64,000 nt of DNA from Primula veris. Its lineage: Eukaryota; Streptophyta; Magnoliopsida; Ericales; Primulaceae. Shown here in pieces: positions 23,701 to 35,391 of the stretch. The translations under genes and the position numbers were made by a program. Location: contig OY821747.1 of assembly GCA_963682055.1 (NCBI GenBank), positions 27,774,126 to 27,838,125 of the forward strand, in the 5' to 3' direction. Numbering within the stretch: position 1 is the first letter of the stretch; every line of letters begins with the position of its first letter. The notes below the pieces were generated by a model. It saw only the letters and a list, made by a program, of their open reading frames with translations, was not told where the DNA came from and did not search any database.

Positions 23701-25019
23701 AATCTACACGCAATTTATTTTGAAATAAATGTATAAATTAGTGTAATTAAACATTAAATCTTAGAAAAATAGTCTAAAACAATATTATATCCAAATATTT
23801 TAAAATTTGAATACATTATAATTTAAAAGCTGATAAATTTGCGGAACAAGTTGTGAAAATTTAAAATTTGAGTGAAAATAAGTAAGGGGCACGACAAAAA
23901 TAAAGAATAGGGATATAAAATTTGCACTCATATTCTATATCCATATAGATTAGTTTATTTAAATATATAATAAAGACTAGAATAAAAAGAAAGTTGGACA
24001 TTTTCATAGAGTTTTCCCAATCAACTAAAGTAAACCATAACCCAGTGGTCAGTTTGGCGGTTCCTATGTTCTGAATTGAGTGAAAACCTAAAATTCCATC
24101 CACAAAACTAAACTCAACAACACTAAATAAATAATCACCCTGTTCCTTGTCCCTATGAAAATATATCCAATTTTAAATCACGATTTTCTTATCTACATTG
24201 TTGATGGAAAATTTTAAAAATTGCATCGTATAGTTCTAACCATTCGTTAAATTTTGAAAAAGTTCATTTTAAGACTATAGATATTGAAAATCTTGCAAGT
24301 TAAAATTGCTGGAGATGATATTATTAATGACTAATCCGTCTTTCACGCATGTTACATTTCAGACTATAATCCATCATGTGTGGTAGAATTGAAAGAAACT
24401 AAATGAAACTCGTTCTCGCATTTGATCATATTTACCATTACTTATTATTCCGACGGGTTTGGATATGGCCATAAACATTGCGATTCAAGTTTGGAAACAT
24501 TTAAATGCTCTTTCCAATTAATTGATGATGTATTTTACATAAATCTCAACATGTAGTTATTAAATTTATTATTTTCATTCACGAAACGTCGTGCGAGACC
24601 TAGTATATGTTTGATTCTAATGCATGCGTGACGAACTCGGGTACTATATCAATAATTGCACATACCACTGTAATTTAGTATATTAACCATTTTGCAACAT
24701 TTTCTCTCACTTACAAATACCAACTACAAAATACTGCGAAGATAGCAACAATGTCATCATTTAAGTGATGCTAAATTTAGCAGCAAGATATCAATTGAGT
24801 GTGTTTTGATTATGTTTTAAATATAAAAACATTCACTTTAGCAGATGATATAACAAACACTATGCTTCTTGATATTTTATTGTAGTAGAGTAGGCGAAGT
24901 TAAAAATACAACCATGTTCCAGTTTTTTGTGAGAGAAATGAGTGTTTGGGTGGTTTTTGAAATGAAAATTCATTACTGTAGCGTCTGTGCCTATTATGGA
25001 TTTTTTGAGTTTTTCAACT

Positions 25020-26752
25020 GGTTGGTTTTAAACTTAACCGGATAGTTTCTAATTGGATTTCTGGCTTTGACCCGCATCTATATATTTGACATGTCTGCTT
25101 TTTAACCCGTAAAACATAATCTAACCGATTACTTTTTCTTTATTTTCAATTTTCACTTTCGTATATCGATAATTTGTGATGATGACTTTCCCAAACTAAT
25201 AATTTTAAATAATAATAGTATTCATAAATGGATTATTCAATCAATCACAACAATGAACAATCACACAATGCAATTAATAAACAAACATGAAATGTAGTAC
25301 GATTGACACATAAACTTTAAAGACATTGTTTTATTAGTATCGAGAAATAGTAAAATTAAAATAACATGAAATTCGAGATAGAAATAAAATTAAAATTATT
25401 AGGTTTAGGCTTAAGGCTTTTGGGTTTTGGGTTTGGGCTAGTCACCGTCTTTGTCTTTGTCTTCATCATCGGATGCACCATCTTTGCCGAAATTATCATC
25501 AACGCTTTCCTCAGATTTGTTGTCACTTATTATAATGTTTGGGATTTTCTTTTTAGTAATCATTTTTCTTTCGAAGTAAACCATTTTGGCTTTGTTACGG
25601 GTTGTTGTGATTTCTTCATCACTATCATCACTGTCATCTATTGAGCTATCGCATAGACTATGTTTAACCTTTTTGAACATATTTTTCGCACATGCAGTTC
25701 CATCTTCATTTGGCAAGTAAGTGTATTCTACACAATATGGGTAAGGTTCAACTCTTGGTCTTTTAGCAACATGGTCGGGGTGTAGCGTATAAAAGTCTTT
25801 GTCATAGTAGACTTTGAAAGGTATGGAATTTTTCTTGAGAGGACCGATAGTATATTTTTTGCTATTTTTCGGTGGCATTTTGGCTTGAAATGTTTTTGGT
25901 TATTTTGGTGTGGGAGAGAGTGTTCTTCCTTAGGCTAGTTTAAATAGGTGTAGGATCGTAGATTTTTTTTAGGTATATGGTAATGAATTAACGAAATAAT
26001 ATAGTAAACAAAAATAGCTAATAGAATCAAATTAATTTTCTTATTATCCTTCTCTAATATTTAACCCTCATTTAGGGAAATATGCTATAGTAGTATTAAA
26101 TGAAAAACAAAATTAAATTTAAATAAAGGCACAACACTTCTCCCTCTCAAAAAATTAAATTCAGTATGGCACTCATTCGATGTACCCAAAACTTAACAAA
26201 AATAGTATGGATGCTATTATCCAAAATAACGACGTGTCTAAGTATAACAATAATGAAGATATAATTAATAACGGAAATATATATCATATACATGTGGTGT
26301 AGAATGTGTTGGTGCAATGCACAATAATTTATCATTTCCATACTTGTTTAGGGATAGATATAGTATATAAACGTGAAAATTGAAATAAAATAAAGACACA
26401 ATTCATCATTAATCACCTTTGATCTCTCTAAATTAATTGATAAATACTTGATATGTCCCATTTTAATAAGAGGTTTAGGAAATTCAATTTTTAAAGAAAA
26501 TTTTGTAAAGTTGATTATTGATATATATACGTAATTGCCAAAATTGATCATTGATATAGTTAAAGCTAGACTTTTAATGTGCAATAATGCTAATGAGACA
26601 TATAAGATTAGTCAGACTCTCAACACACTATTAATCAATGTAAATTTAGAATTTTATTTTCATCATAAAATTTAAGAGTCTGCTATTCGGACATATATTT
26701 AATATTTTTAATTAATATTTAACTTTAGGTTAGTATCAAATAGTGTTTTATA
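25020..26752. repeat. Tandem unit 4, truncated by a copia element
   Basis: The unit carries the gene and about 870 bp of upstream spacer and then stops at TAGTGTTTTATA, where copia sequence begins. In the other units the sequence continues as TAATATTATATTTG. The rest of the unit is not found on the far side of the element, so insertion was accompanied or followed by deletion. Confidence 0.8.
25438..25878 (-). CDS. Unknown 146-residue basic/acidic protein, copy 4
   Basis: Intact frame with Tyr30 in place of Asn and Cys76 in place of Ser. Over the 441 bases it differs from copy 1 at six positions and all six change the amino acid. TATA-like box at 25939-25946. The copy lies 875 bp from the breakpoint with the degraded copia element. 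Function unknown. Confidence 0.6.
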   Translation of the reverse strand: MPPKNSKKYTIGPLKKNSIPFKVYYDKDFYTLHPDHVAKRPRVEPYPYCVEYTYLPNEDGTACAKNMFKKVKHSLCDSSIDDSDDSDEEITTTRNKAKMVYFERKMITKKKIPNIIISDNKSEESVDDNFGKDGASDDEDKDKDGD

Positions 26753-28669
26753 TAGTGATGTATGTTATGCCGAATTGGTGTTTCAGAATCGAACCGTCGT
26801 TCGATCAATGAGAACCGATTCACAAGAGAAGCAAAACTAATGTTTTCGAACCTGTCGTTTTGAAAAAACGTTTGTACTTGTGCAAACCATAAACATATAA
26901 ACCAGTCGTTTTATATGATAAATAATCCAGAACTCCCAACACATGTTGCATGCCATCTATGATGAGAAAAATCGTAAAACATACTTGCGAAATGACTGTT
27001 TAAACGTTGATTTTAATCCGTCACCACATGTTAATCACCCTGATGTGTGAAAATGTGATGCCCAAATTTTTTTTGGATACCATCTTTGATGAGTAAAACA
27101 CGAATTTGTTGTTACCCTCGAGATGAATGCTAAGATGTTGATTTTATTCCGCCGCCACATTTGAGACGTGATGACGTCTATGGTGAACAAATATCTGAAA
27201 TTGACATATTGGAGTTATCCATCACCAAAATACTAGCTTGGAAATTGTATTCCATAAGCAATATCGTGAATTTATATTCACCGAATTCCTTTATCGCTCA
27301 TCTGTTATTGGATAAGAAAATTAACCCGGTGAGTAGTTTTAGTCCTATTGGGTCAATGGCGAATTGTTTGCCTGATATTAATACTCTTCATGTACATTTT
27401 TTTTCCACGAATCGAGAACCGAGACAAGTGTTATTTGTCTCGAACTGTTGCGATCCCGATGAATCGCCTAGCCAAGAGAGATTTTAGACAATCGTCAAAA
27501 ATCGAAAACCTGTGGTTCCAAGACGGTAATTGAAAGGAACAATATGGCCCGTTGTCACATAGTAAGAGATAATGCTCAATGAGGCAACTCTATGCTATAA
27601 AGACAAAGGTCATGCATGGTTACTCCTTAAATAGTTCAAAACTATTACAAAGGTGAAAAAACCGATGCTAATGTGGTTAAAGCTAACTGAAAGGAAACTC
27701 TTGAGACCCCCGATTTTGTGGCTCAAATGAGTTTGGGACCTTTCTTTATTGATTTTGATAAATCATTGAGCCATTTTTTCGCTCATCTGGATTATGTCTT
27801 CCATTTGGATTATTATTTTTCCATTGGACCATACTTTTGGATTATGGTTTGTCTGTTTACAAAATTTCTTGAAATAATTTAAAGTGTTTTAAGCAAATTC
27901 CTTTGACAAATGTGACCAAACTTTAAATTATGAAATTTTAGGCAATACTTGTAGGGTAGTTGATTTTTTATTTGGAAATAGTGGGTAACAGTGTACCACA
28001 TAATTTCACCAACTATTTGCCTAAAAGAGTACTCAGTGACAGCGATTCTGGACCTGTCGTTCCAAATCAAAATCATTGGTAAAACCAAATTGATTTGTCA
28101 AATATGAGGTCTTATACTCATGTAGGTCCTGCCGTACCTTGTTGAGTTATAAAATATTCGAGAAAACCAGTGTTATCTGGTAATAGCTCATGAAAGAATT
28201 AAATTTCTTTACATAGCCTCCATTCAATACGACCAAAAGCGTATTTTAGAGGAGTTGAAATGTCTTTCAAGTGGTTGCTACCACATTTTTTAAAGCATTT
28301 AAAGTTACCTTATCATTTCGCCTGTCGTCGAATGATAAATGATTTAGATGCTAAGACATGATTGTCTGTACTATCATTCGGCTGTCGTCGATTGATAAGA
28401 GCATTTTGATATTGTGGCATTGACCGGATGAGATATTCCCGGGTCAAAAGACGATTGTTGATTTATAATCGCATCGCATTTGTATTCTCTTTGAGGATAT
28501 ATTTCGTGATTAATCCGAAATTAATGCCACTAATGCTCACTTTGAAAGACTAGTATGTGTAAAGATCACGAAATGAACTCGTAGAATTCTTGTAAAGAAT
28601 TGAAGGTGTTATTGTGGACTTATCCAACCATAAGACAGACCATAAATATAAATGGTTATGGTTGATGCA

Positions 28670-29075
28670 TCGACAATATGGTCCCATTTTACTGTTGTCC
28701 ACATAAATGCAGCACTTCCCAAACTCTTAGCCTTATCATTAAGTTGATGACTCATGATCGGGATTATCCTGAAAGTCTAGTCGACTTGATAATACCGAAG
28801 AGTAAGAACCGAAATTTCGATTTGAATTACTTGAGTTTGGAAATAGAAATTGAACATCCTGTCGATTATGTTCAGACCCAAATGGACTCACGGAAAGTTT
28901 GATGATGCGACTGCAAATGATTGCACGCACTTCTTGGTCTTGCGCACCAAGATTTATATTTCCATGTGGGGTTATGCTATTTTGCTGCATTGGTCCGTTA
29001 TGAGACCCATAGACACTCAGACACCATATGCGTACCACCTGGTTACTGGTTATGAGCCAGAAGTCTCATATTAAC
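28670..29075 (+). pseudogene. Copia integrase core remnant
   Basis: Across two frames one reads IIKLMTHDRDYPES, then IEIEHPVDYVQTQ, then LRTKIYISMWGYAILLH and finally YAYHLVTGYEPEVSY. These match, in order, the conserved blocks of the plant copia integrase (the IEHPV.HVHTQNG segment, the LP...WG.AI block and the P...GYEP.VS block). The catalytic region is not intact, and a frameshift separates the blocks near 28890. Confidence 0.85.
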
Positions 29076-29859
29076 ACGTGTTTGGAGTGCTTAATTAATA
29101 TTTTGATTAAGACGCTATAGCGTTCAAAATATGGACCTCTGAAGGGGACATAAGTCGATTATGAATCCCCTGCCTATCATTTGATAGAGTAACTTTGTCA
29201 AGCGATCTTTTTACCACATGATATGCGAAAGTGACATCGCTAAGATTGTTCTCCCCATCGTTAGGGGGAGATTTAGACGTTACCGTTGATAAGGAACAAC
29301 ATGAAGTAACGTGGCATAACCCACTCAGTCTTAGCTTGATCCCTAAAACTGCACTTAGTGATAAGTAAGTGCATAGACTCCCTCAAGTCTAACTAAATGC
29401 CAAACGCATTAAATGACTTTATGAGATGTCACGAGATCATTTATACCTGCTGCAAAATGCTTGCAAGGATAGACATGCCTGTCGGATGCCGTGTTCCTGT
29501 CGTAACACGTTGTTTTGGCCGAACCCGCCAAGCAAAGGACGCTTCGTCGGCCGTCAGTCTGTCGTCCTTCCTAAGATATGAGGAAGTTGACCGGTTCTTA
29601 ATTCGTTAAGCCCCAGAGGTGGTGAACTGAAACTCGTTTGTCGCACGAGATTATAAAGGATCAAGGAGTTGTGTGATTTCCTCCTCATCCTAAGAATCTC
29701 GAAATATCTGTCGATCATGATATCTTCGACGATATTGAAGCGAAATGAGACTGTCATTGATTACTTGTTCATATATTCATTGACGACTGATAATATGAAC
29801 AAATTATGATAGGGAACCATGTACCGTTGCCTGAAGTCAACGGAGAATAGACTGTACTA

Positions 29860-30450
29860 ATGGAAACTTGCAATCCAAGTAGACTCCTTAGCGAAAGTGT
29901 GTTCGAGCCTGTAGCTCCAACACCACCAATGTTAAACGAGTTAGTTTATTTGGTTATTCGTAAGGAAAAGTGATGAGAATAATGAGATTGTAGAATGCTC
30001 GCCTAGTAGCGCAAGGCTTCTCTCACACCTTGGAATTGATTACGAGATGGTTGATTTCCTCGTAATGGATGTTATAACGGTCCCCTACTTTACCAGTTTA
30101 CTAGTTTCCGAAAAACTGAGTATGCAGCCATGAATGTGGCCACAGTTTTATCTCTATGGGGATTTAGACAAAGAGATATAAATGAAGGTCCATGTGTGAC
30201 TTCATAATGCTTGAATCAAGTAGTTCCTGACCACGGAACACAGTCTCAATTAAATGAGACGTTCACTATATGGATTAATATAATCTGAGCGGATGTGGTA
30301 TACCCGCCTAAGTGTGTACTTGATCAGCTTGGGATACTTAAACAAGTATTATGCTCTTGCGTGTTTTATTATGCGATCCATTTTTGGATTTGCCTTCGAG
30401 ATGAAGGATCTTGGGAAGACACGATAGTGACTCGGACTGATGATCGAGTC
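29860..30450 (+). pseudogene. Copia reverse transcriptase remnant
   Basis: Recognisable blocks are NARLVAQGFSH (29994-30026), LYGDLDKEI followed by a stop and MKVH (about 30153-30194), and FEMKDLGK (30394-30417). These correspond to the KARLVAQGF, YLYG.L...IYM and FEMKDLG motifs of copia RT. Stops and indels lie between them, and I do not find an intact YVDD catalytic box. Confidence 0.85.
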
Positions 30451-30859
30451 CCGTAAAGATTGAATCTAAGTCCATGATTCAGACTACACATAGAAGGTTT
30501 TATGACGTTGTAGTCATCATGACACTAAGTCATCAAATTCTCCCATGATCGTTTGATCACTAGACATTGATATAGACCCAGTCCGTCCCTGATGTGACGA
30601 TGAAGAGATATTGAACCATGATGTTCATATCTAAGTACAATAAGCGCATTATTATACTTGGTCTAATGTGTTAGGACGAACATCTCGTTTGCTGTGAATG
30701 GTATAGCTCGACACAGCATCGCGCTAACACGTTGCCATCAAAATGGCATAAAAGATATTTTCCCATTACATTAAGGTAACTGTGAATGAGGGCTTGTCTT
30801 ATCCCATTTTGCGTCATTGAGTGTACCTACCCCCTTCGGTACTCGAATTAACGCAACCC

Positions 30860-31160
30860 TTTTCCGGTTATACCGATGCTGGTTACTTATCAGACCCGCA
30901 TAAGGGATATTCCTAACATGGTATGTCTTTACCATTAGGAATAAGGCGATATCTTGGAGGTCTTGGAATGACTCCAAATGAATCACTCTGATCTCGTGCT
31001 CTATGAGACGACTAGAGAGTGTACATGACTACGAGCTAGTATTAGCCATATTTGAATTACATATGCTTTGTCTCACGATCCAGATAAAACACTTGTCATA
31101 GAAGACAACTTGTTGTTATCAATTAAGAGAGACATGACTACATTATGCTATTTAGCATTT
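30860..31160 (+). pseudogene. Copia RNase H remnant
   Basis: The block YTDAGYLSDPHKGYS begins at 30869 and is followed directly by a stop codon where copia proteins have Gln (SQTG). The blocks YETTRECT and later EDN follow. The same stop is present in the minus-strand element at about 46,950, which shows that the two share an already broken ancestor. Confidence 0.82.
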
Positions 31161-31189
31161 ATCGTCGAAATAAATCTTCACATATGAAG

Positions 31190-31960
31190 TTTAAGAGCAT
31201 CCTGTCAAATGATCATTTTATTCCACGTTATATTTTCTTGCATACAGCCGTGTGCAAGTAAATGAGGCATCCAGTCGAATGCTCGTACTCTTTCTTGGAA
31301 TATGAAATCCTTGCACCCGGTCGTGTGCAAGTGAGGGGGAGCATCCAGGTGACTGCTTATTGCACTAATTACTACTTAGTCGAAATCCTCGCATCCTGTC
31401 GTGTGCAAGTGAGACGGAGCATCCAGCCGCATGCTCGTGTACTCTTTTTGTCCTTAGACCAAGGTTTTTTTTTTCATCTGGGTTTTCCTTGGCAAGGTTT
31501 TTTAGCAAGACACATTTCTAATCCCGTTCTCACTTATGATTGCCGAAATCAGGGGGAGTATCCAGTTGTATACTTCTAACCATCGTGCACTCTTTTGTCC
31601 TTCGATTAGAGTGATATTTTCACAGGGTTTTCTCTAACAAGGTTTTAATGAGACACACCGTGTATGACTATTTCCCCCACTACTACTGATAATTGTGTAC
31701 TCTTTTGTCCTTCGACCAAGTTTTTCCCACTGGGTTTTCTTGGCAAGGTTTTGACGAGGCACATATGTTCTATTCAGTACATTCACGCACTTGTATAGTG
31801 TTTTCGGCCCACTCCATTCGGCAACACCATTTTGTCCTATGGTCCAGTTGTTGTCCCTTATCGGGTTTTCCGGAACCAAGGTTTTATGTGTTGGCATCTG
31901 TGAATGAACATTGAAGATGGAGAAGCTCAAGTGAAGTAAAGTCTATTTCGCACATCCAAG
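31190..31960 (+). repeat. Degenerate repeats at the copia 3' end
   Basis: Two repeat types occur. One includes GCATCCAG, then ATGCTCGT or a related word, then TTGCA...GTGTGCAAGTGAG, about four times between 31195 and 31435. The other is a GGGTTTTC..GGCAAGGTTTT unit followed by GAGGCAC, about four times between 31460 and 31890 and each preceded by CTCTTTTGTCCTTCGA-like sequence. The minus-strand element has the same arrays (about 46,050-46,690). Confidence 0.75.
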
Positions 31961-31969
31961 GGGGAGTAT

Positions 31970-32210
31970 TGTAACTCATATTGTGTGAATGTTTATGAGA
32001 CTTTATGAATATAATTAGTGGATTAGCGGTTACGGTGTTTTGCCATAATGTAATACTTGTAACGGTTTCAACCTATCACTATATAAATGTTGAACCTCCT
32101 ATTTAGATGATGACACACACATATTACATGAATACAAGTTCTCTTCTTCCTCTATGCATTTTCATTTATTATCGCATCTACATTACCGTTGAGCTAATTC
32201 GCTTACAACA
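31970..32210 (+). repeat. 3' LTR of the plus-strand copia element
   Basis: Starts TGTAACTC immediately after the polypurine tract and ends CGCTTACAACA. It carries a TATA-like CTATATAAATG near 32080. Only its last 20 bases resemble the LTR of the minus-strand element (GAGCTAAT...ACAACA), although the internal regions of the two elements are clearly homologous. Confidence 0.8.
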
Positions 32211-32991
32211 ATTACAACTATTTTAAGAAAGTTTAATTTAATTTGAAGCATCTCATAAATTAACAAATTTCTGTGGGGACAAGCAAAAATCCATCCCCAA
32301 ATATATTCATTTCGGCATCAACAGTTTTGGTCATTAAAAGCATAACAGGAAAAAATAAATTCGTCCCCGAATGAATATATTTCAGGACAGTTTAATTCCG
32401 TCGCCAAAAGCTCATATTCTTTTTCTAATTAGCTTTTGAAACAAAAAATCTGCTTTGCAACAACCATTCCAGCAAATTTGGTAACCAAACGATTAAAGAA
32501 ATGAATAAACAGGAAAGCACACATTTTAAAAAAACTCAAGTTCATTAACTCAGCACTCCACTGTCAATTATGTATATCATGTTTCATAAGAAAATTAACA
32601 CAATTGCACTACAGGTTTACAAGGTATGATACAACCAATATAACTTGTTCCATCAAATAACTTCGTGATCAGCTTTTGTCATCCCTTTTTTTATTCCTGA
32701 AATCAAAACTAGCAACACTGAACTTTAAGTAAATGAATGGAGCCAAACATGTGTGTAAAAAAAGAAAAGGGTAAACCAAATTTTGAATGTTACTAAATGA
32801 CATTGTATCAAGTCTCCCAAATTAAAGTCCCAAAATGCTACTTTATAAATTATTTCCCAAGACAACTACTATCATAGTCTATTAAAGTGTGAGATTCTAT
32901 CAGTAATCTGTATACATGCTACTTTTGAACTCATTCGGTCGTTTGAAGTAGCACATGAAAACGAAAGTGAATGCTACATTTCTTTCCATTC

Positions 32992-33312
32992 CAATTATTT
33001 AATCGAGCAAAAACATCACTGGAAATCGATAGATTAGGCTATACACCATTACAATTATTTAATCAAACAAAAATATCACTGAAAATCGATACATTAGGTC
33101 GAGAACATTAAAATTAGCTAATCAAACAAAAATATCACACACAAAAAATGATAGTTTGGCTAGAGATCATTACAATAAACTAATCGAGGAAAATAAATCA
33201 TAAAAAATGATAAACTAGATTAGAGAGCATTACAATTTGTTAATTGAACAAAATATTAAAGACAATTGATAAATTAGGGTATATGACGTTACAATTAGCT
33301 AACTCGGCAACG
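32992..33312. repeat. 60-bp minisatellite, about 5.3 units
   Basis: Units of 59-61 bp begin CAATTATTTAATC or a variant, contain CAAACAAAAATATCAC and GATA...TTAGG, and end CATTA. They diverge strongly from one another, so the array is old. Segment B has the same array at 57279-57588 with a 13-bp deletion in the last unit. Confidence 0.8.
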
Positions 33313-33458
33313 AAATTTTATAAAATACGTTTGTGTAGATAGAGTATTGAAATTTATTAACAGTAATAGTTAAATTAGGGTGAAATTAGGCGATATATAG
33401 ACTTTATATGTGCAATAATTACGAAATTTTAAATTAAAGTGGGGTTTTGATCAATATG

Positions 33459-35202
33459 TGTCACGCCCCGAAATCCGAAAAACGGACATCAAGGCGTGAC
33501 CTTTTGAAGAAAGGGAAAAAGAACCAGTTGGTATAAAATTTAACTTTTAAAGGAAAACAATTTGCGAGCTAAATGAACAATTAAACAAATGAACTAAAAA
33601 TGTTTGCCAAACGCGGCTACAAGACAATATGGTTTTAACAGATTTATAAAAGAAAAAGGTACCAAACGAATGTAATTTGCCCGTAGGCTACAACCTCAAA
33701 ATGGACTAAGTAAAAAGAAAGTGACTAAAAGAAGCCCCGAACCCATGCGATACATCGCTAATGCTCCTATCCAAATGCCTCAGCCTAGGTTGTACCTGAA
33801 AGACAAAACTGTAACGGTGAGTCCGACGCACATACATAGACGGGGCGGCACCACACAGGATACCGTCACTCCATCCAATAAATGCAAGAACTCACAAACA
33901 ACAACTACAATAACAAAGTATCAAAAGGAATGTAATAGCATCATATAACGAAATAAATTAAGTAACTTCAACACACATCTATAACACACATGGACCTCTC
34001 ACGCCACCTACCCCAGTCCGTAAGATAGGTCATTCCCTATATCCCTCGGCTCGTCTTATGCCCCCGGTATAGGGAGAGACATAGACCATTGCCAACATAT
34101 AAAAATAACACACATGGACCTCTCACGCCACCTACCCCAGTCCGTAAGGTAGGTCATTTCCTATACCCATCGGCTCGTCTTATGCCCCCGGTATAGGGAG
34201 AGGCATAGACCATTACCAACATATAAATATTTAAAGTGCGCACTTGGACCTCTTCACGCCACTCACCCCAGTCCATAAGACGGGTCATTTCCTATACCAC
34301 TCGGCTCGTCTTATGCCCCCGGTATAGGAAGAGACATAGACCATTGCCAATAAATAAATCACAAGGCCTCGGCCAATAATATTATATCATTCAATTATCA
34401 CAATTCTCAACAAAATCACATAAGCCAAACAAGTCCAACAATATAAAATCTCATTCAGCTATTTTAACAAACACCTTCTATGCATAAATTACAACTCATA
34501 TTTATTCAACATAAATTTACACAATTTCATCAACAACTATAATAACACATAACAACTCATAAAAACACACAAACCCATCTATATTCTCATTAATACGAAA
34601 TTCATATGTCTAAATTCCCAATTCTCAAATTCAAATAAGTGAATTAAAAGAGCAACACATAAAACTCAATTAACAATTTAATAGAATATAATTGAGATAA
34701 AAGAAAGACCCCCAATTTTATAAAACGCAAGATCTAACCCTAACATACAACCCGTGCAGTCGCAATGGATAACCCCCATTACCTTAGTTCGTAGAGGAGA
34801 TGCTTCCGGTAAAAATCCGCTAAAGTGATTTCTTCTTCTTCTTCCTAAGCTTTGGAATCTCTCTTTTCTCTCTTTTCTCTCTTTGTTTTTGGTTTTCTAT
34901 TTTGAAAGTGGGCTAAAAAGTGGTTTACGTGAAACTGTTTTGAGAGAATTTAGGGAAGCAAACTATTTGGTCCCCAAAGTTCTAAAAGTTAACTCATGAT
35001 CAAAACTATTATTTTACTACTCAAAAATAACAAATCTTTAGAAACAAATCTATTGGGTCCTTTTTATTTATAAAATTAGTAACGGGTTTTAAAAATAAAT
35101 TTTTTCGAAAGAGTTTCGATTTTTGGCTAAAAATTAGTATAAAACGTTTTTGGATAGATTAAATCATAAATAAAACCATTTATAAAAATCCGGGATGTTA
35201 CA
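33459..35202 (-). mobile_element. Inverted gypsy-type solo LTR, 1744 bp
   Basis: Starts TGTCACGCCCCG and ends CGGGATGTTACA, flanked by ATATG (33454-33458 and 35203-35207). It is the same family as 10398-12279 in the opposite orientation. The structured three-unit array lies at about 33970-34345 and has its own compensating changes: TTCCTATACC pairs with GGTATAGGAA in the unit near 34290, against TCCCTAT/ATAGGGA in the first unit. Confidence 0.9.
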
Positions 35203-35391
35203 ATATGCTAGAGGGGCATGTGAAATATTAAATTTGAGGATTTACGAGATGAGAATTTTTCAGAGAGGGGAAGTGAGAGATAATTTACCAATGTGTTGAT
35301 CAATTTGGTTCATGTACCTAACAATATTCCAGTATTGTTTTGAGAATATTAATTAAGTTATTATATTTAAGCACCATTAACTTTACATTTA

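Larger units (their letters stand above)
18154..25019. repeat. Tandem unit 3 (uninterrupted, 6866 bp)
   Basis: The only complete unit without a transposon insertion, hence the best reference for the period. It provides the empty sites for the solo LTRs of units 1 and 2. From the spacer before it to about 19110 it is almost identical to the equivalent part of the unit 1/2 boundary. The order is gene, spacer, hairpin (20589-20768), module M (21530-22012), spacer with the 105-bp pair, module M (24450-24931). Confidence 0.85.
26753..32210 (+). mobile_element. Degraded Ty1/copia retrotransposon, 5'-truncated
   Basis: Plus-strand element of about 5.5 kb with remnants of integrase, reverse transcriptase and RNase H in the order that defines Ty1/copia, followed by a polypurine tract (AAGGGGGAG, 31959-31967) and a 3' LTR. 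The 5' LTR and leader are absent: the left end matches an internal position of the related minus-strand element (about 48,410). Frames are broken throughout by stops and frameshifts. The GC content is visibly higher than that of the tandem units. Confidence 0.88.

Noticed and set aside
32270..32420. CCCCAAATATATTCATTTCGG and its near-inverse as a small MITE
   Set aside because: The inverted words are short and no terminal repeat or target duplication could be defined.
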